DNA of 38,250 bases. It comes from Prevotellaceae bacterium UBA711. GTDB taxonomy: Bacteria; Bacteroidota; Bacteroidia; Bacteroidales; Bacteroidaceae. This document shows positions 17,830 through 26,226 of this stretch, in pieces. Location: contig DBLZ01000088.1 of assembly GCA_002297545.1 (NCBI GenBank), positions 1 to 38,250 on the forward strand. Reading direction: 5' to 3'. The position numbers were made by a program, and so were the translations under genes. How positions within the stretch are numbered: position 1 is the stretch's first letter; each line of letters starts with the position of its first letter. The notes below the pieces were generated by a model that searched no databases, was not told the DNA's origin, and saw only the letters and a program-made list of their open reading frames with translations.

Positions 17830-19212
17830 CTACCCTACCATTATATATATGGTACGGGTATATATCTGAGTGACTCCCGGACCAACTATCAAATTTGCGG
17901 TAAGGCGCACAGAGGCTGTACCGGAGGTGCCATTAAGTGTGCCAAGAATTTCTCCTGCTGAGAAGTTTGGCTCTTGGGAGAAGATTCCTACATCACCTGA
18001 CACTGTGATCTCATAACTTTCTACCTTTGTGGCATCTGTCAGCTCAAACCATTTTGACTCATCGTCCCGGTCTTCAAACCTATATATGAACGGACGCAGA
18101 ACAAAGTCGCCGCCGGTGCTGAACTTACAATAGAAGTCTTTGTCCTTGGCCTCTATACTGTATGGGGGGTAGCCTCCTATGGGAGCATAGAAGAAGGCTT
18201 TCAATTCCAGCATGTATTCCGTAAGTGCGATGGGTACCACCACATAAGTATTGCGCGGGACGGCCGATAGACTCACAAGCGCATATCTCGTGTCTACTAC
18301 CTCTCCATCGCGCTTCATGGTTACGGTCAGCGGCATTTGGCCTGTAGGATGCTTGGAGACACTCTCGTTGAAATAGGCCATGTGCGTGACAGGCATAACG
18401 CCGGGAGCCGCTGCCGGTACGTCAAACCCCGCCGCATCATCATATACGGTCATATTGACATTGGTGGCAGGCGCGGGGAAACGGTTCACGATATTATCCC
18501 CTTCCTTAGGAGGCAAGAAGTAGATAGGCGTACCGTTCTTGGTCACCTCCGCCAACTCTATCTTCTGTACCGTTATAGGCTTGTCGGTCTTGTTGCTAAA
18601 TTCGAAGCTGACCTTTGACAGCATGCGGAAGAGGTGGAGCGTAATGCTCCTGCTGCTGTTCACCAGATACTGCTCCTTGTTGGTCATAGGGATGCCTCGA
18701 GCAAGAGACGGTGAAGCGAGGGAAACGGCATTATTAAAATCCGCCGTCCATGTACTGCTTTCCAAAGCACCCGGCAATGGCTGCCCCACGGTGAAGGTGA
18801 TGCCGTTAACCGTAGCCCCGGTACACCTGCCGTCCGTCATTGTGGTGGTGTACTCTATATTTCCGAAGGAATAGAACGTGTAGGTGCCGTCCTCCGTGGA
18901 GACAGTCCCAATGCTGTGGCGTTCGTGCCAGCTGCCATCCATAGCCACCGGAATGATGCGTTCCACCGTGTGTGTTCCGCCGGCATTCTCCTTAACCATT
19001 ACCACCATGGCCTCCCTCATCATCTCCTCATCCACAGCATTCGCATCGTTCCATGATGCGCGTGTGGACAACTGAGGTTCGGCGCAGAGGAAGAGTTCTA
19101 TGCGTGAAAAACCTTCGGGCAATGTGCCATCGTTGCCTGAGGAATCGTTAGAACAGGCAGCAAAGGCTGCAAGCGAACACAGGAGCAGACTTCTCCTAAT
19201 AAAACGTATCAT
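17830..19212 (-). CDS. Fimbrial minor subunit-like lipoprotein
   Basis: 460 residues with a lipoprotein signal ending in the lipobox AFAAC (Cys about 20), followed by a polar Ser/Asn/Gly linker. The body is predicted beta-rich with no catalytic motif. The segment PRNTYVVVPIALTEYMLELKAFFYAPIGGYPP is typical of fimbrillin-like accessory proteins of Bacteroidales, where PRNxYVVVP leads into the last domain. By position (after Mfa1-, Mfa2- and Mfa3-like genes and before the giant protein) it probably corresponds to a Mfa4/FimD-like accessory subunit. The family assignment rests on context and general pattern. It lies 76 bp upstream of the giant gene and 59 bp after the previous subunit gene. Confidence 0.6.
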   Translation of the reverse strand: MIRFIRRSLLLCSLAAFAACSNDSSGNDGTLPEGFSRIELFLCAEPQLSTRASWNDANAVDEEMMREAMVVMVKENAGGTHTVERIIPVAMDGSWHERHSIGTVSTEDGTYTFYSFGNIEYTTTMTDGRCTGATVNGITFTVGQPLPGALESSTWTADFNNAVSLASPSLARGIPMTNKEQYLVNSSRSITLHLFRMLSKVSFEFSNKTDKPITVQKIELAEVTKNGTPIYFLPPKEGDNIVNRFPAPATNVNMTVYDDAAGFDVPAAAPGVMPVTHMAYFNESVSKHPTGQMPLTVTMKRDGEVVDTRYALVSLSAVPRNTYVVVPIALTEYMLELKAFFYAPIGGYPPYSIEAKDKDFYCKFSTGGDFVLRPFIYRFEDRDDESKWFELTDATKVESYEITVSGDVGIFSQEPNFSAGEILGTLNGTSGTASVRLTANLIVGPGVTQIYTRTIYIMVG

Positions 19213-19271
19213 GGCGTATGGGCTTTATGCAGGCGCGACACGGTGACAATGATGCCACCGCGTCGTGTTGT

Positions 19272-20765
19272 TTATAATTGTATTTCGGGAACCTCTATGC
19301 GCTTCCAGTCGTTGACCACAATCTGTATCTGTCCGCGCGAATTGACACTGTTGACGTGTATGCGGTATATATTGTTGCGCACTATGCCGTATTTCATGGG
19401 CAGCGACTCGTCGGCAGAGTTGGCCGGGTCGGCATGCCGTACGTAGTAATGATAGCTCTGCGGGATATACTTCTCTATGTGCCCTTCCGCATCCGCGCTG
19501 CCATAGTAGCCCGACATCAGCAGTCCAGTGGCATAACGTTCCTTTCCGTATCCGGGCGGCAGGGTATTCTCCTGCGTGTAGTCGAGTATGTAATAATCCA
19601 AGCCTGTCTCGGGCACAACAGACGGTGCAGGCACGTCCGCATCCTTCTTCACCGGCCAGCGTTCGGCCTTGTCAAGCGATGTGTAAGCATTGGTCAGACG
19701 GTTACGGTAAGCCAGGCCGACGGGATCCGTGGTAGAGTTCTTCGCCACGGTCCATGGATCCAGCACGCTGTTGGTGGCGTTCTTGGAAGCATCCATCTTC
19801 TCTTCTCCCAAGTAAACCAACTCCGTGCCACCGCCCTCGATGTCGTCCCTCACACGCTTAATATAATATGTACCGGAGGTAAGGCAATTGAAAGGCGTCA
19901 CGTCGGTCAATATGAAGCGATCCTTGGTGGGCGCCTTGGTCGAAGCGTTCAGCACCACATATTTGTAGCCCGTCAACGGCATAGGGGCTGCGAAGCCTTC
20001 TTCCTCCACATTTACGACTTCCCCTTCCACCCATGACGCACAACTGCCGTCATCAGGCAACGTTGCAGCCACTTTTCCGGGCGAGAAATCCAAGCGCGCC
20101 GCCAGGCGTGCCACAGGAATCTGCACGTTGACAGGATTATTTATGCCGAAATTACTGCCCAGGACCAAGGAAACGTCCCGGGCCGACGTCATAACAAAAT
20201 TGTCGGCCTCCGTAGTATAAGGCATGCCGGTGGTGGCATTGTATCGCAGGTTATATGGCGTGCCCACCTGCATATCACGAACCTCAGACAATGTCTTGCC
20301 CTCAAGGTCGGTACGGTCACCCATGTTTACAAGGGCTATGGCATGGTACGCGCCACTGGGGAGTGCACTCTTGTAGCGAAGCTCATCTGACGTATACACT
20401 TTACCTCCCGAGCCATTCTCCTGGTGCATTATGGGCGCATAAAAGGCATACTCCATGGCGGGATCGGCATCGCTGTTGATACCATTGGCATCCCTGTACA
20501 ATAACAAGGTCACGTTATATACCTTGTTCTCGTTATATATGCCGGACTCCGTAGCGTTGCCCGTATCGCCCCCGTCCGGACCTACTGCACGTGTGGCTCC
20601 ATAATACTCGTCCCCCATCACCCGTACACTCACCTTAAGGAAGGTCGCATACCGGTCCTCTTCTTTATCCCGCACATCCTCCTGCACTTCGCTGCAGGAG
20701 ACGAGACCCAAGGCTGCCACAAAGAGCAGGGCCAGACAGGGCAGATGCAAGATGAAGCGTTTCAT
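19272..20765 (-). CDS. Mfa1/FimA-like minor fimbrial subunit (lipoprotein)
   Basis: 497 residues. The lipoprotein signal ends in LGLVSC (Cys about 24). A Thr-Arg site (GATRAV, about 57-62) near the start of the mature protein resembles the arginine cleavage site at which Bacteroidales fimbrillins are matured. The C-terminus contains MKYGIVRNNIYRIHVNSV and ends IQIVVNDWKRIEVPEIQL. This is the conserved VRNNxY segment and final W-containing strand of Mfa1-type fimbrillins, the donor strand of the assembled fibre. The gene lies between the Mfa2-like anchor and the Mfa4-like gene, so it is most likely a minor subunit of the shaft or tip complex. Confidence 0.75.
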   Translation of the reverse strand: MKRFILHLPCLALLFVAALGLVSCSEVQEDVRDKEEDRYATFLKVSVRVMGDEYYGATRAVGPDGGDTGNATESGIYNENKVYNVTLLLYRDANGINSDADPAMEYAFYAPIMHQENGSGGKVYTSDELRYKSALPSGAYHAIALVNMGDRTDLEGKTLSEVRDMQVGTPYNLRYNATTGMPYTTEADNFVMTSARDVSLVLGSNFGINNPVNVQIPVARLAARLDFSPGKVAATLPDDGSCASWVEGEVVNVEEEGFAAPMPLTGYKYVVLNASTKAPTKDRFILTDVTPFNCLTSGTYYIKRVRDDIEGGGTELVYLGEEKMDASKNATNSVLDPWTVAKNSTTDPVGLAYRNRLTNAYTSLDKAERWPVKKDADVPAPSVVPETGLDYYILDYTQENTLPPGYGKERYATGLLMSGYYGSADAEGHIEKYIPQSYHYYVRHADPANSADESLPMKYGIVRNNIYRIHVNSVNSRGQIQIVVNDWKRIEVPEIQL

Positions 20766-20837
20766 TTCTCTACGGGTTATTCTTTGTTCTTAGTCGGGGC
20801 TGATGTGGTATGATGTCAGCTATGCAATGGATAAGGT

Positions 20838-21956
20838 TTACAGATTTTCGTTCTGGAAGCGCATGCTATAGTCCAGTACACCTATGGTGAATATCATATA
20901 ACGCCATTCCGTGCCCACGAGAAAAAAGTCCAGATTGTACCTGTACTCGCGGTCGAGGAACTCCTGAGGCGTGTAGTTGTTTATGCTGAACCAGTCCCTG
21001 CCTGTCGCCAGGATGTGTGCGAGGTCTATGTCCACCACCGTCCTGCCGCTGGTGCGGTTGGTGATCACCAGACGGGCATTCTCCTGTGGGGTATCGTTGT
21101 GATACATGATCCTGGACGTGAACAGCTCATAGTGGGCAGCTTTCTGTCCTATCTGGTCCGGATTGGCAGGCATCGGGGCATCTCCGTCTGTCTCCCAAGA
21201 AACATAAGGGGTATAGAGCATCTGCCTGTCGTCCTTGTCGGGCGTGTTGTCGTAGGCCAACAGACCGTTCCTATCTATGATGCGTACGTCATAGTCGCCG
21301 ACGAACAATTCGCCGTCTTTCTTGTCCTGACGTAGAGTTATATTCAGTTGTTTGGTATCGCGCACAAGCGATATGGTGTCCTTCACCGGAGCTATGACGC
21401 CATTGACGGTACGGTCCTGGCTAAGTTCCACAGTGCGGACATTCAGTCCATGCCATAGTGTATCGAGTGGCATGCTCTCGTGTTCCACGGGTACAAGGTT
21501 ACCTCCGGAGATCTCGCCGCGGTCGAGTGTCACCATCAGTTTGCTTATGTCATCGCCTTTCGTCAACTCCGTACGACGGAACTTGGCACCTCGTGCCTGA
21601 AGCATGTCTCCATAGTCCTTCTGCCCTGCCAAAGCCAAGAGGCTATAGCGGCCCGGAGCCAACTCGCTGCTGTTGAAGTGCATTGCAAAGCCGCGTTTCT
21701 TCAGGGGAGCTTCTCCCGCTGTGTTGGCCACAGTGCGTTGCATCACAAAGCGGTTGGCCTCATCGAATACGTACACCGTCACAGCACCAACGTGGTCGGC
21801 AAACATGTCGGCACGCTGTATGTTATAGTCATACTTAAAGTACACGTCCAAGCCGTCGGGGCAGTCGGACAGGTCTTCCTCCATCATAGAACATGAAGCT
21901 ATGGCAGAGGTCGCAATAGCCATTGTGAGAATGTTACGCAAACGTGAAAGATTCAT
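20838..21956 (-). CDS. FimB/Mfa2-family fimbrial anchor subunit (lipoprotein)
   Basis: 372 residues. The lipobox is SAIASC (Cys about 22). The mature start carries the family signature: DCPDGLDVYFKYDYNIQRADMF, then VTVYVFDEANRFV, then LAPGRYSLLALAG. In the FimB/Mfa2 family this protein anchors the fimbria to the outer membrane and limits its length. That function is carried over from the family and not shown here. The gene follows the major fimbrillin after 160 bp containing two strong hairpins, so it may be expressed at a lower level than the fimbrillin, as an anchor should be. Confidence 0.85.
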   Translation of the reverse strand: MNLSRLRNILTMAIATSAIASCSMMEEDLSDCPDGLDVYFKYDYNIQRADMFADHVGAVTVYVFDEANRFVMQRTVANTAGEAPLKKRGFAMHFNSSELAPGRYSLLALAGQKDYGDMLQARGAKFRRTELTKGDDISKLMVTLDRGEISGGNLVPVEHESMPLDTLWHGLNVRTVELSQDRTVNGVIAPVKDTISLVRDTKQLNITLRQDKKDGELFVGDYDVRIIDRNGLLAYDNTPDKDDRQMLYTPYVSWETDGDAPMPANPDQIGQKAAHYELFTSRIMYHNDTPQENARLVITNRTSGRTVVDIDLAHILATGRDWFSINNYTPQEFLDREYRYNLDFFLVGTEWRYMIFTIGVLDYSMRFQNENL

Positions 21957-22018
21957 GGTTATGCAATTCTTTCTTCTTGTCTGTTTATATATATAAGGTG
22001 TATCAAGGGAGTGAGGGA

Positions 22019-22066
22019 AGCGTCTGCGGCCGTATCTCGGTCGGGAGCATACCGGCCGCAGACGCT
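22019..22066 (-). terminator. Strong hairpin 2 downstream of the major fimbrillin gene
   Basis: AGCGTCTGCGGCC (22019-22031) and GGCCGCAGACGCT (22054-22066) form a perfect 13-bp stem. GTAT/ATAC and CTC/GAG pairs continue it inside. There is no T-run after it on the minus strand, so partial termination or 3' end protection of the fimbrillin mRNA is more likely than a full stop. Confidence 0.6.
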
Positions 22067-22073
22067 TTCTGTG

Positions 22074-22102
22074 AGAGACAGGAGGGCAGGCCTCCTGTCT
22101 CT
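22074..22102 (-). terminator. Strong hairpin 1 downstream of the major fimbrillin gene
   Basis: AGAGACAGGAGG (22074-22085) and CCTCCTGTCTCT (22091-22102) form a perfect 12-bp stem around a 5-base loop, 15 bases after the fimbrillin stop codon. It forms a tandem with the hairpin at 22019-22066. Confidence 0.6.
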
Positions 22103-22116
22103 ATAGGTTATCAGTA

Positions 22117-23703
22117 TTAGAGGTCTACGCTCTGGGTGCGTACAGCCCAGTCAAGGATGTTGATGGTAGCCTGCAGATAATACTTCTGCTCATCATCGGG
22201 AGTATCGGGAAGCTCGGGAATGGTAGGAGTACCGGGCTGTGACACGGTGCTGATGGTAATCTGGTACCAGTTGTTACGAACCACGCCATAACGGCCGAGA
22301 TAGTGCTGCTCCATCTCATCGGTACCTGTAGTATAGTCCACGTATGCAGTACCTCCGGTCTCATAAGCATTGAGTTCGCCGCCCCAGGGACAATAGTTAT
22401 CCAAGTGCTTGATACGGATAGCATAATAGCAGATACCGTTCTTGTAAGCATGGATCTTGCCGAGAGTGTTCTGCACGGCAGTCACCTGTTCAGAGCTGGG
22501 AATAGCGGAATTTACAGTGAACCTGGTATCATTGAATTCTGATTCGCCGGCAGGTATTGCAGCCTCGATGAGTGCGATTTCGCTCACCGATTTGCCCAGT
22601 GTGGTGGCAATGGCAGCAACCACCTCGTCAGTGCTGTATGCCGTGGTACCACCTCCCAGGGTGTACCATGTCTTGCCCGGAGTCTTGCCCGCAGGTGTGT
22701 AGACAGCCTTGACAAGAGCACGGGTGGTCTGGCTCTGCTTCTGGTGCTCCGTGTTGAAGGTGTTCTCGAGACAGTACTCGAACGAACCTACGTTGTTTGT
22801 GATACTTGCATCTGCTGTGATGATATTAAAGTCACCGGCAGCACCATTGGCACTATAGTTGGGGTCTTCTGCCCAGTAGGTGCGGTATGTCTCTACGCCA
22901 TAGAAACGGCCATAGCCGGTATCGAACTTCCCTTTGCCGGCGAACTTGCGGATGGGGAACATCACGTTGTTGGTAACGTCCAGCTGCCACTTGGCTATCT
23001 CTATCTTGGCACCGGCGTTGGTCTCACCGGCAGGGATTTCGTAGACGTTGTCCGTCCAGCCTGTTGATGCCACGTTCAGGTCTACCTTGGCCACGGCACG
23101 CTCCACATAGATGTTCTGGCGGTTGGCGTTGGCCTGGGCTTCCAACTTGGTACCATATGACTTCACATTTACCAGACTGGTACCGTCTGCGTTGACGGTA
23201 TTGGTCATGAAGAAGCCGTCCTTGGTGGCACCGCCTATAAGTTTCTCGGCTGTGGTTGTCTGGACTGCATTATCCGGGCTCACGGTCAGGCCGACAGGAG
23301 TGTTGACCTCTACCAGCACCAAAGCGTCGCCACTGAAGTCTACTTCCTCCACAGGCAGGATGGCCTTGGTGGTAATGCCATTTGCGGGAGTTGAGGGCGT
23401 ATCCCATGCCAGGTCACCGGCTTTGTAGGTCTTGGTATCAACCACAGTTTTGCCGTCTTCCTTGGAGTAATAAGTCACCTTCACGGAGTTCACCTTGTAC
23501 TCGTTGGGAGTGCCCTGATCGAACTTGTCGTTTACAGAGCGGGTACCGTTGGTGCTCGGCAGCATGATGTTCAGGGCCACGAAAGCCTTGCCGCTGGTAT
23601 TGGTGCCGTTGTTGTTGTCTTCGCCACCAACAATGTCATCGGATGAGCAACCTGCAGCCAGTGCAGCGACCATGCTCATTGCGATAAATGATTTTGTCTT
23701 CAT
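22117..23703 (-). CDS. Mfa1-family major fimbrillin (lipoprotein precursor)
   Basis: 528 residues from the ATG at 23703 (MKTKSFIAMSM). An alternative start four codons upstream is not needed. The lipobox is ALAAGC, followed by a Ser/Asp/Asn/Gly linker. A TNGTRSVND site near residue 55 fits arginine-specific processing of the prepilin. The C-terminus has QHYLGRYGVVRNNWYQITI and the final strand INILDWAVRTQSVDL, the signature of Mfa1-type major subunits that polymerise by strand exchange. It is the third gene of the operon and is followed directly by two strong hairpins, which suits a highly expressed shaft subunit. Confidence 0.87.
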   Translation of the reverse strand: MKTKSFIAMSMVAALAAGCSSDDIVGGEDNNNGTNTSGKAFVALNIMLPSTNGTRSVNDKFDQGTPNEYKVNSVKVTYYSKEDGKTVVDTKTYKAGDLAWDTPSTPANGITTKAILPVEEVDFSGDALVLVEVNTPVGLTVSPDNAVQTTTAEKLIGGATKDGFFMTNTVNADGTSLVNVKSYGTKLEAQANANRQNIYVERAVAKVDLNVASTGWTDNVYEIPAGETNAGAKIEIAKWQLDVTNNVMFPIRKFAGKGKFDTGYGRFYGVETYRTYWAEDPNYSANGAAGDFNIITADASITNNVGSFEYCLENTFNTEHQKQSQTTRALVKAVYTPAGKTPGKTWYTLGGGTTAYSTDEVVAAIATTLGKSVSEIALIEAAIPAGESEFNDTRFTVNSAIPSSEQVTAVQNTLGKIHAYKNGICYYAIRIKHLDNYCPWGGELNAYETGGTAYVDYTTGTDEMEQHYLGRYGVVRNNWYQITISTVSQPGTPTIPELPDTPDDEQKYYLQATINILDWAVRTQSVDL

Positions 23704-23791
23704 AACAGAAATCAATAAGGGTTAGTATTTGTGTTTATTGTATTCTCTACGTCGTGCGCCGGACACCACCATACAGTGGCCGCCGGACGTG

Positions 23792-25237
23792 TCAAAGGCC
23801 GTTGTTGTGCAGTTCGCGCATCCTTGCCAGTATGGCCAGGTTGGCCTCGGCCTCCTCTATGCCGGCCAGTCGGGCGCTCTCCAGCAGGGTGGCAGCCTCG
23901 TCGAAACGTTTTTGCAACATTGCCAGCACACCACGCGAATGTATGGCCTGCGGGCTGTCGCCGGCCTTGGCCAGATACGTGGCGGCCTGATCCAGCAGGC
24001 CACGTTGCAGAGCCACGTTGGCCGCATTCATATTGGCTGTTGGGTCGTCGGAATATATGCGCACGGCAATGTCGAAGACCTCGTTGAACTCATCGCTGCC
24101 CAGTTCGTAGAGGTTGGCTATGCGGAACATCTTGTTCAGTGAAAGCAGTTGTGGCTGTGTGCGCAGGAGTTTGGCAGCCTGGCGGTCACTCATAGTGCGT
24201 ATCTTATACTGCACGGTGTAGTCGGAGTGACGCAGGGCCGGGTACCATGTCTCCAACATGAACTTGTACTGCACGGGCCATGTCCTCCGGATCTTCTCGT
24301 TCCTCGGGTCGGGTTCCAGGCTGCGGTCCCTCACCACGGCAAGGATCTCGTCGCGGTTGTCCATGTTGGACGTTGCCAGCAGCGAATCCAGGCCGTCCCA
24401 GTCCTCGGGAGTGTTGCTGACGGTGAAAAGGCTGTCGTCGAAATGGCGCAACTGCCCCACATAGTTCTTCAGCGTGGCCGCGCGCCCTATGGACAGACGT
24501 ACATTATTGTCCCAAGAGCCTTCAGGTGATGCATAACCGTGTATGCCTATGCCGGTGATAGTGACATTGGAGTCGTTGCGCACCTTGTCTATGGTCTCTA
24601 TGATCTTCTGCAACTCGCGTGGGTTGTTGCGGTAGTCGGGATACAGTTCCGTACGGTTCACAGGATAGTCCAGATATGCCTTGCCGGTTATAGAGATCAC
24701 TGGGTCTGGTCCTGCCACAGGAGCCAGAAAGGCCAGGCTGATGCCACGCTCGGGATGGAAGTCCAGTACGTGTTCCTCGCCGGGATTGCTGCCCAGAAGG
24801 TTGCCACAGCCACATGTATCGGTGGCAAAACGCAGTACGGCACCGTCCATCCATGCCTCATAGGGCAACGAGTCGATGTAGGCCATGCTCTGCGACTTGC
24901 CGTCAGTATGCTTCACCTCTATGGCATCAGGATAACGCTTGCTGCCATTGCGCTGGTAGTATATGTGCTGGCGGCGCCCGTTGACCATCACTGGATGGAA
25001 TGTGGCTATCTGCCCGTCAGCACCCTCGAGCAACGGCATGACCACCATCTGGCGGTTGGCCCCCAGACGGAGGCTGTCGAAAACAAAAGTGGTCTTGAGC
25101 ACTATGTCGTTGCCGGACGGGCAGCATGATGTGCCTTGGCGCAGGACACGTCCCAGGCCTTGAGCCTGTGCCACAGTACAAGGCAACATGGTGGCACAGC
25201 ACAGGACACATATATAATATAATAGGTGTTTCCTCAT
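23792..25237 (-). CDS. DUF3868 / OmpA-like / TPR protein of the fimbrial operon
   Basis: 481 residues with a signal peptide ending around AQA (residue 25). The N-terminal part (about 40-190) has the DUF3868 pattern of beta strands, e.g. IVLKTTFVFDSLRLGANRQMVVMPLL. Residues about 210-290 are OmpA-C-like: VTITGIGIHGYASPEG and NNVRLSIGRAATLKNYV, which is the usual peptidoglycan-binding core. Residues about 385-481 look like TPR helices, e.g. ANMNAANVALQRGLLDQAATYLAKAGD. Proteins of this build sit beside fimbrillin genes in many Bacteroidales. A role in holding or assembling the fimbria at the cell wall is inferred. The gene starts 106 bp after the DUF3575 gene. Confidence 0.8.
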   Translation of the reverse strand: MRKHLLYYICVLCCATMLPCTVAQAQGLGRVLRQGTSCCPSGNDIVLKTTFVFDSLRLGANRQMVVMPLLEGADGQIATFHPVMVNGRRQHIYYQRNGSKRYPDAIEVKHTDGKSQSMAYIDSLPYEAWMDGAVLRFATDTCGCGNLLGSNPGEEHVLDFHPERGISLAFLAPVAGPDPVISITGKAYLDYPVNRTELYPDYRNNPRELQKIIETIDKVRNDSNVTITGIGIHGYASPEGSWDNNVRLSIGRAATLKNYVGQLRHFDDSLFTVSNTPEDWDGLDSLLATSNMDNRDEILAVVRDRSLEPDPRNEKIRRTWPVQYKFMLETWYPALRHSDYTVQYKIRTMSDRQAAKLLRTQPQLLSLNKMFRIANLYELGSDEFNEVFDIAVRIYSDDPTANMNAANVALQRGLLDQAATYLAKAGDSPQAIHSRGVLAMLQKRFDEAATLLESARLAGIEEAEANLAILARMRELHNNGL

Positions 25238-25270
25238 TGCTTTCTCTTATTGTTTTGGTAGCTATTGTTT

Positions 25271-25324
25271 GTCAGACGGGTCGGACGGGTCGGACGGGTC
25301 GGACATGTCAGACTTGTCCCACAA
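25271..25324. repeat. Nonamer tandem repeat (GTCRGACNN, six units) beside a G9 tract
   Basis: Six 9-base units run without a gap: gtcagacgg, gtcggacgg, gtcggacgg, gtcggacat, gtcagactt, gtcccacaa. The last two can also fold as ACTTGT-ccc-ACAAGT. The array is in the intergenic gap between the DUF3575 and DUF3868 genes and ends three bases short of a run of nine C (25327-25335), which is nine G on the coding strand. Confidence 0.85.
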
Positions 25325-25326
25325 GT

Positions 25327-25335
25327 CCCCCCCCC
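25327..25335 (-). repeat. Homopolymer G9 (sense strand) after the DUF3575 stop
   Basis: Nine consecutive C on the plus strand, read as G9 in the fimbrial mRNA, eight bases after the DUF3575 stop codon. Confidence 0.9.
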
Positions 25336-25343
25336 TTGCCGTT

Positions 25344-25919
25344 TCAGAATACGTAAATAAGACTCAAGGCCAGCTTCGTGGGTCCCACATAGTTGACATG
25401 GTCACGCTTCTTCATGGCGCCACACTCCACACAGGGGAACTCCTTGTAGCTTATATAGTCGTAGCCCACACCTATGGAGCCTTCCAGGTTCCAGTGGCGC
25501 GAAAGCATCCATTGGTATCCGTAAGTGAAGCCCACGCCGGCATACCAGCCCTCATAGCGGTTGTCCTTCAGGTGCGGGAACATGTCGCCGGGAAAGTCCA
25601 GCCCCCCCACATTGAACTGGCCGCCCATGAGGTGCGCTCCTATGAAGTGTCCGTTGAACTTCTCGCAGAACCAGTAACGGTACTCGGGCATCAGCAGCCA
25701 GTGCTTCATCTTCTTGTTGTCCCCGAAGTCCCATGGGTTGAGGCCATAGAACAGTTGCACGGTGTGCTTGTGTCCGAGCGCCACCTCCACACCAAGGTTA
25801 GGTGTCGTGGTAGCGTCATAGAGCAGGTTGGTCTTGACTGCCACACGTTGAGCGGCCACAGGCAGCATTGCACCTATGACAAGAATGCACGTCGCGATGT
25901 ATTTGCGGATGTTTGTCAT
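25344..25919 (-). CDS. DUF3575 outer-membrane protein, first gene of the fimbrial operon
   Basis: 191 residues. The signal peptide runs to about residue 23 (MLPVAAQ). The mature protein matches the DUF3575 pattern: RVAVKTNLLYDATTTPNLGVEVAL, then KMKHWLLMPEYRYWFCEKFNGHFIGAHLMGG, then a final strand TKLALSLIYVF ending in Phe. It is probably a small (about 8-strand) outer-membrane barrel. DUF3575 genes commonly lie next to DUF3868 and fimbrillin genes in Bacteroidales. Its exact function is unknown. The 307-bp gap upstream holds the presumed operon promoter with a G11 tract. Confidence 0.8.
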   Translation of the reverse strand: MTNIRKYIATCILVIGAMLPVAAQRVAVKTNLLYDATTTPNLGVEVALGHKHTVQLFYGLNPWDFGDNKKMKHWLLMPEYRYWFCEKFNGHFIGAHLMGGQFNVGGLDFPGDMFPHLKDNRYEGWYAGVGFTYGYQWMLSRHWNLEGSIGVGYDYISYKEFPCVECGAMKKRDHVNYVGPTKLALSLIYVF

Positions 25920-26091
25920 TGCTTCTCTGTCTCTTGTCTTTGTCTCTTGTCTGTTTCGTGAAGGCAGTGCCTCCGTTTACACATAGCAACCGCCGGCAAG
26001 GCAATATCTCCTTCATGGCCGTCCACAACAGGAGCCGACAATACGGCCCGTCATCAACGATACAACCGACCAAATGTTGCGTTTCCGCACG

Positions 26092-26132
26092 TAAAGTTAT
26101 GTATTCTTTTGTTATTATTTACCCCCCCCCCC
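26092..26132 (-). promoter_or_regulatory. Candidate fimbrial-operon promoter with a G11 tract at the -33 region
   Basis: On the minus strand a run of eleven G (26132-26122) is followed after 22 bases by TAACTTTA (26099-26092), a 7-of-8 match to the Bacteroidota -7 box TAnnTTTG. The usual 19-21-bp spacer would put the -33 box at the edge of the G tract, where no TTTG is present. Transcription would start near 26085, about 165 bases before the DUF3575 start. The rest of the gap 25920-26226 shows no gene, no inverted repeats typical of invertible promoters, and no clear terminator for the upstream permease gene. Confidence 0.5.
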
Positions 26133-26226
26133 AGTATTAAATAATGTTAATCCCACGCATCATGTCATCATACCCCATTGCAACGTGGCTTAGACACCGG
26201 CATCCGTGAACCTGAAGACCACGATT

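Noticed and set aside
25269..25961. A plus-strand open frame starting with SDG repeats
   Set aside because: The repeats come from the intergenic 9-base array, and the rest is antisense to the DUF3575 gene.
25920..26226. An invertible promoter before the fimbrial operon
   Set aside because: No pair of inverted repeats flanking the promoter and no recombinase gene nearby; the G tract is the better candidate for a switch.
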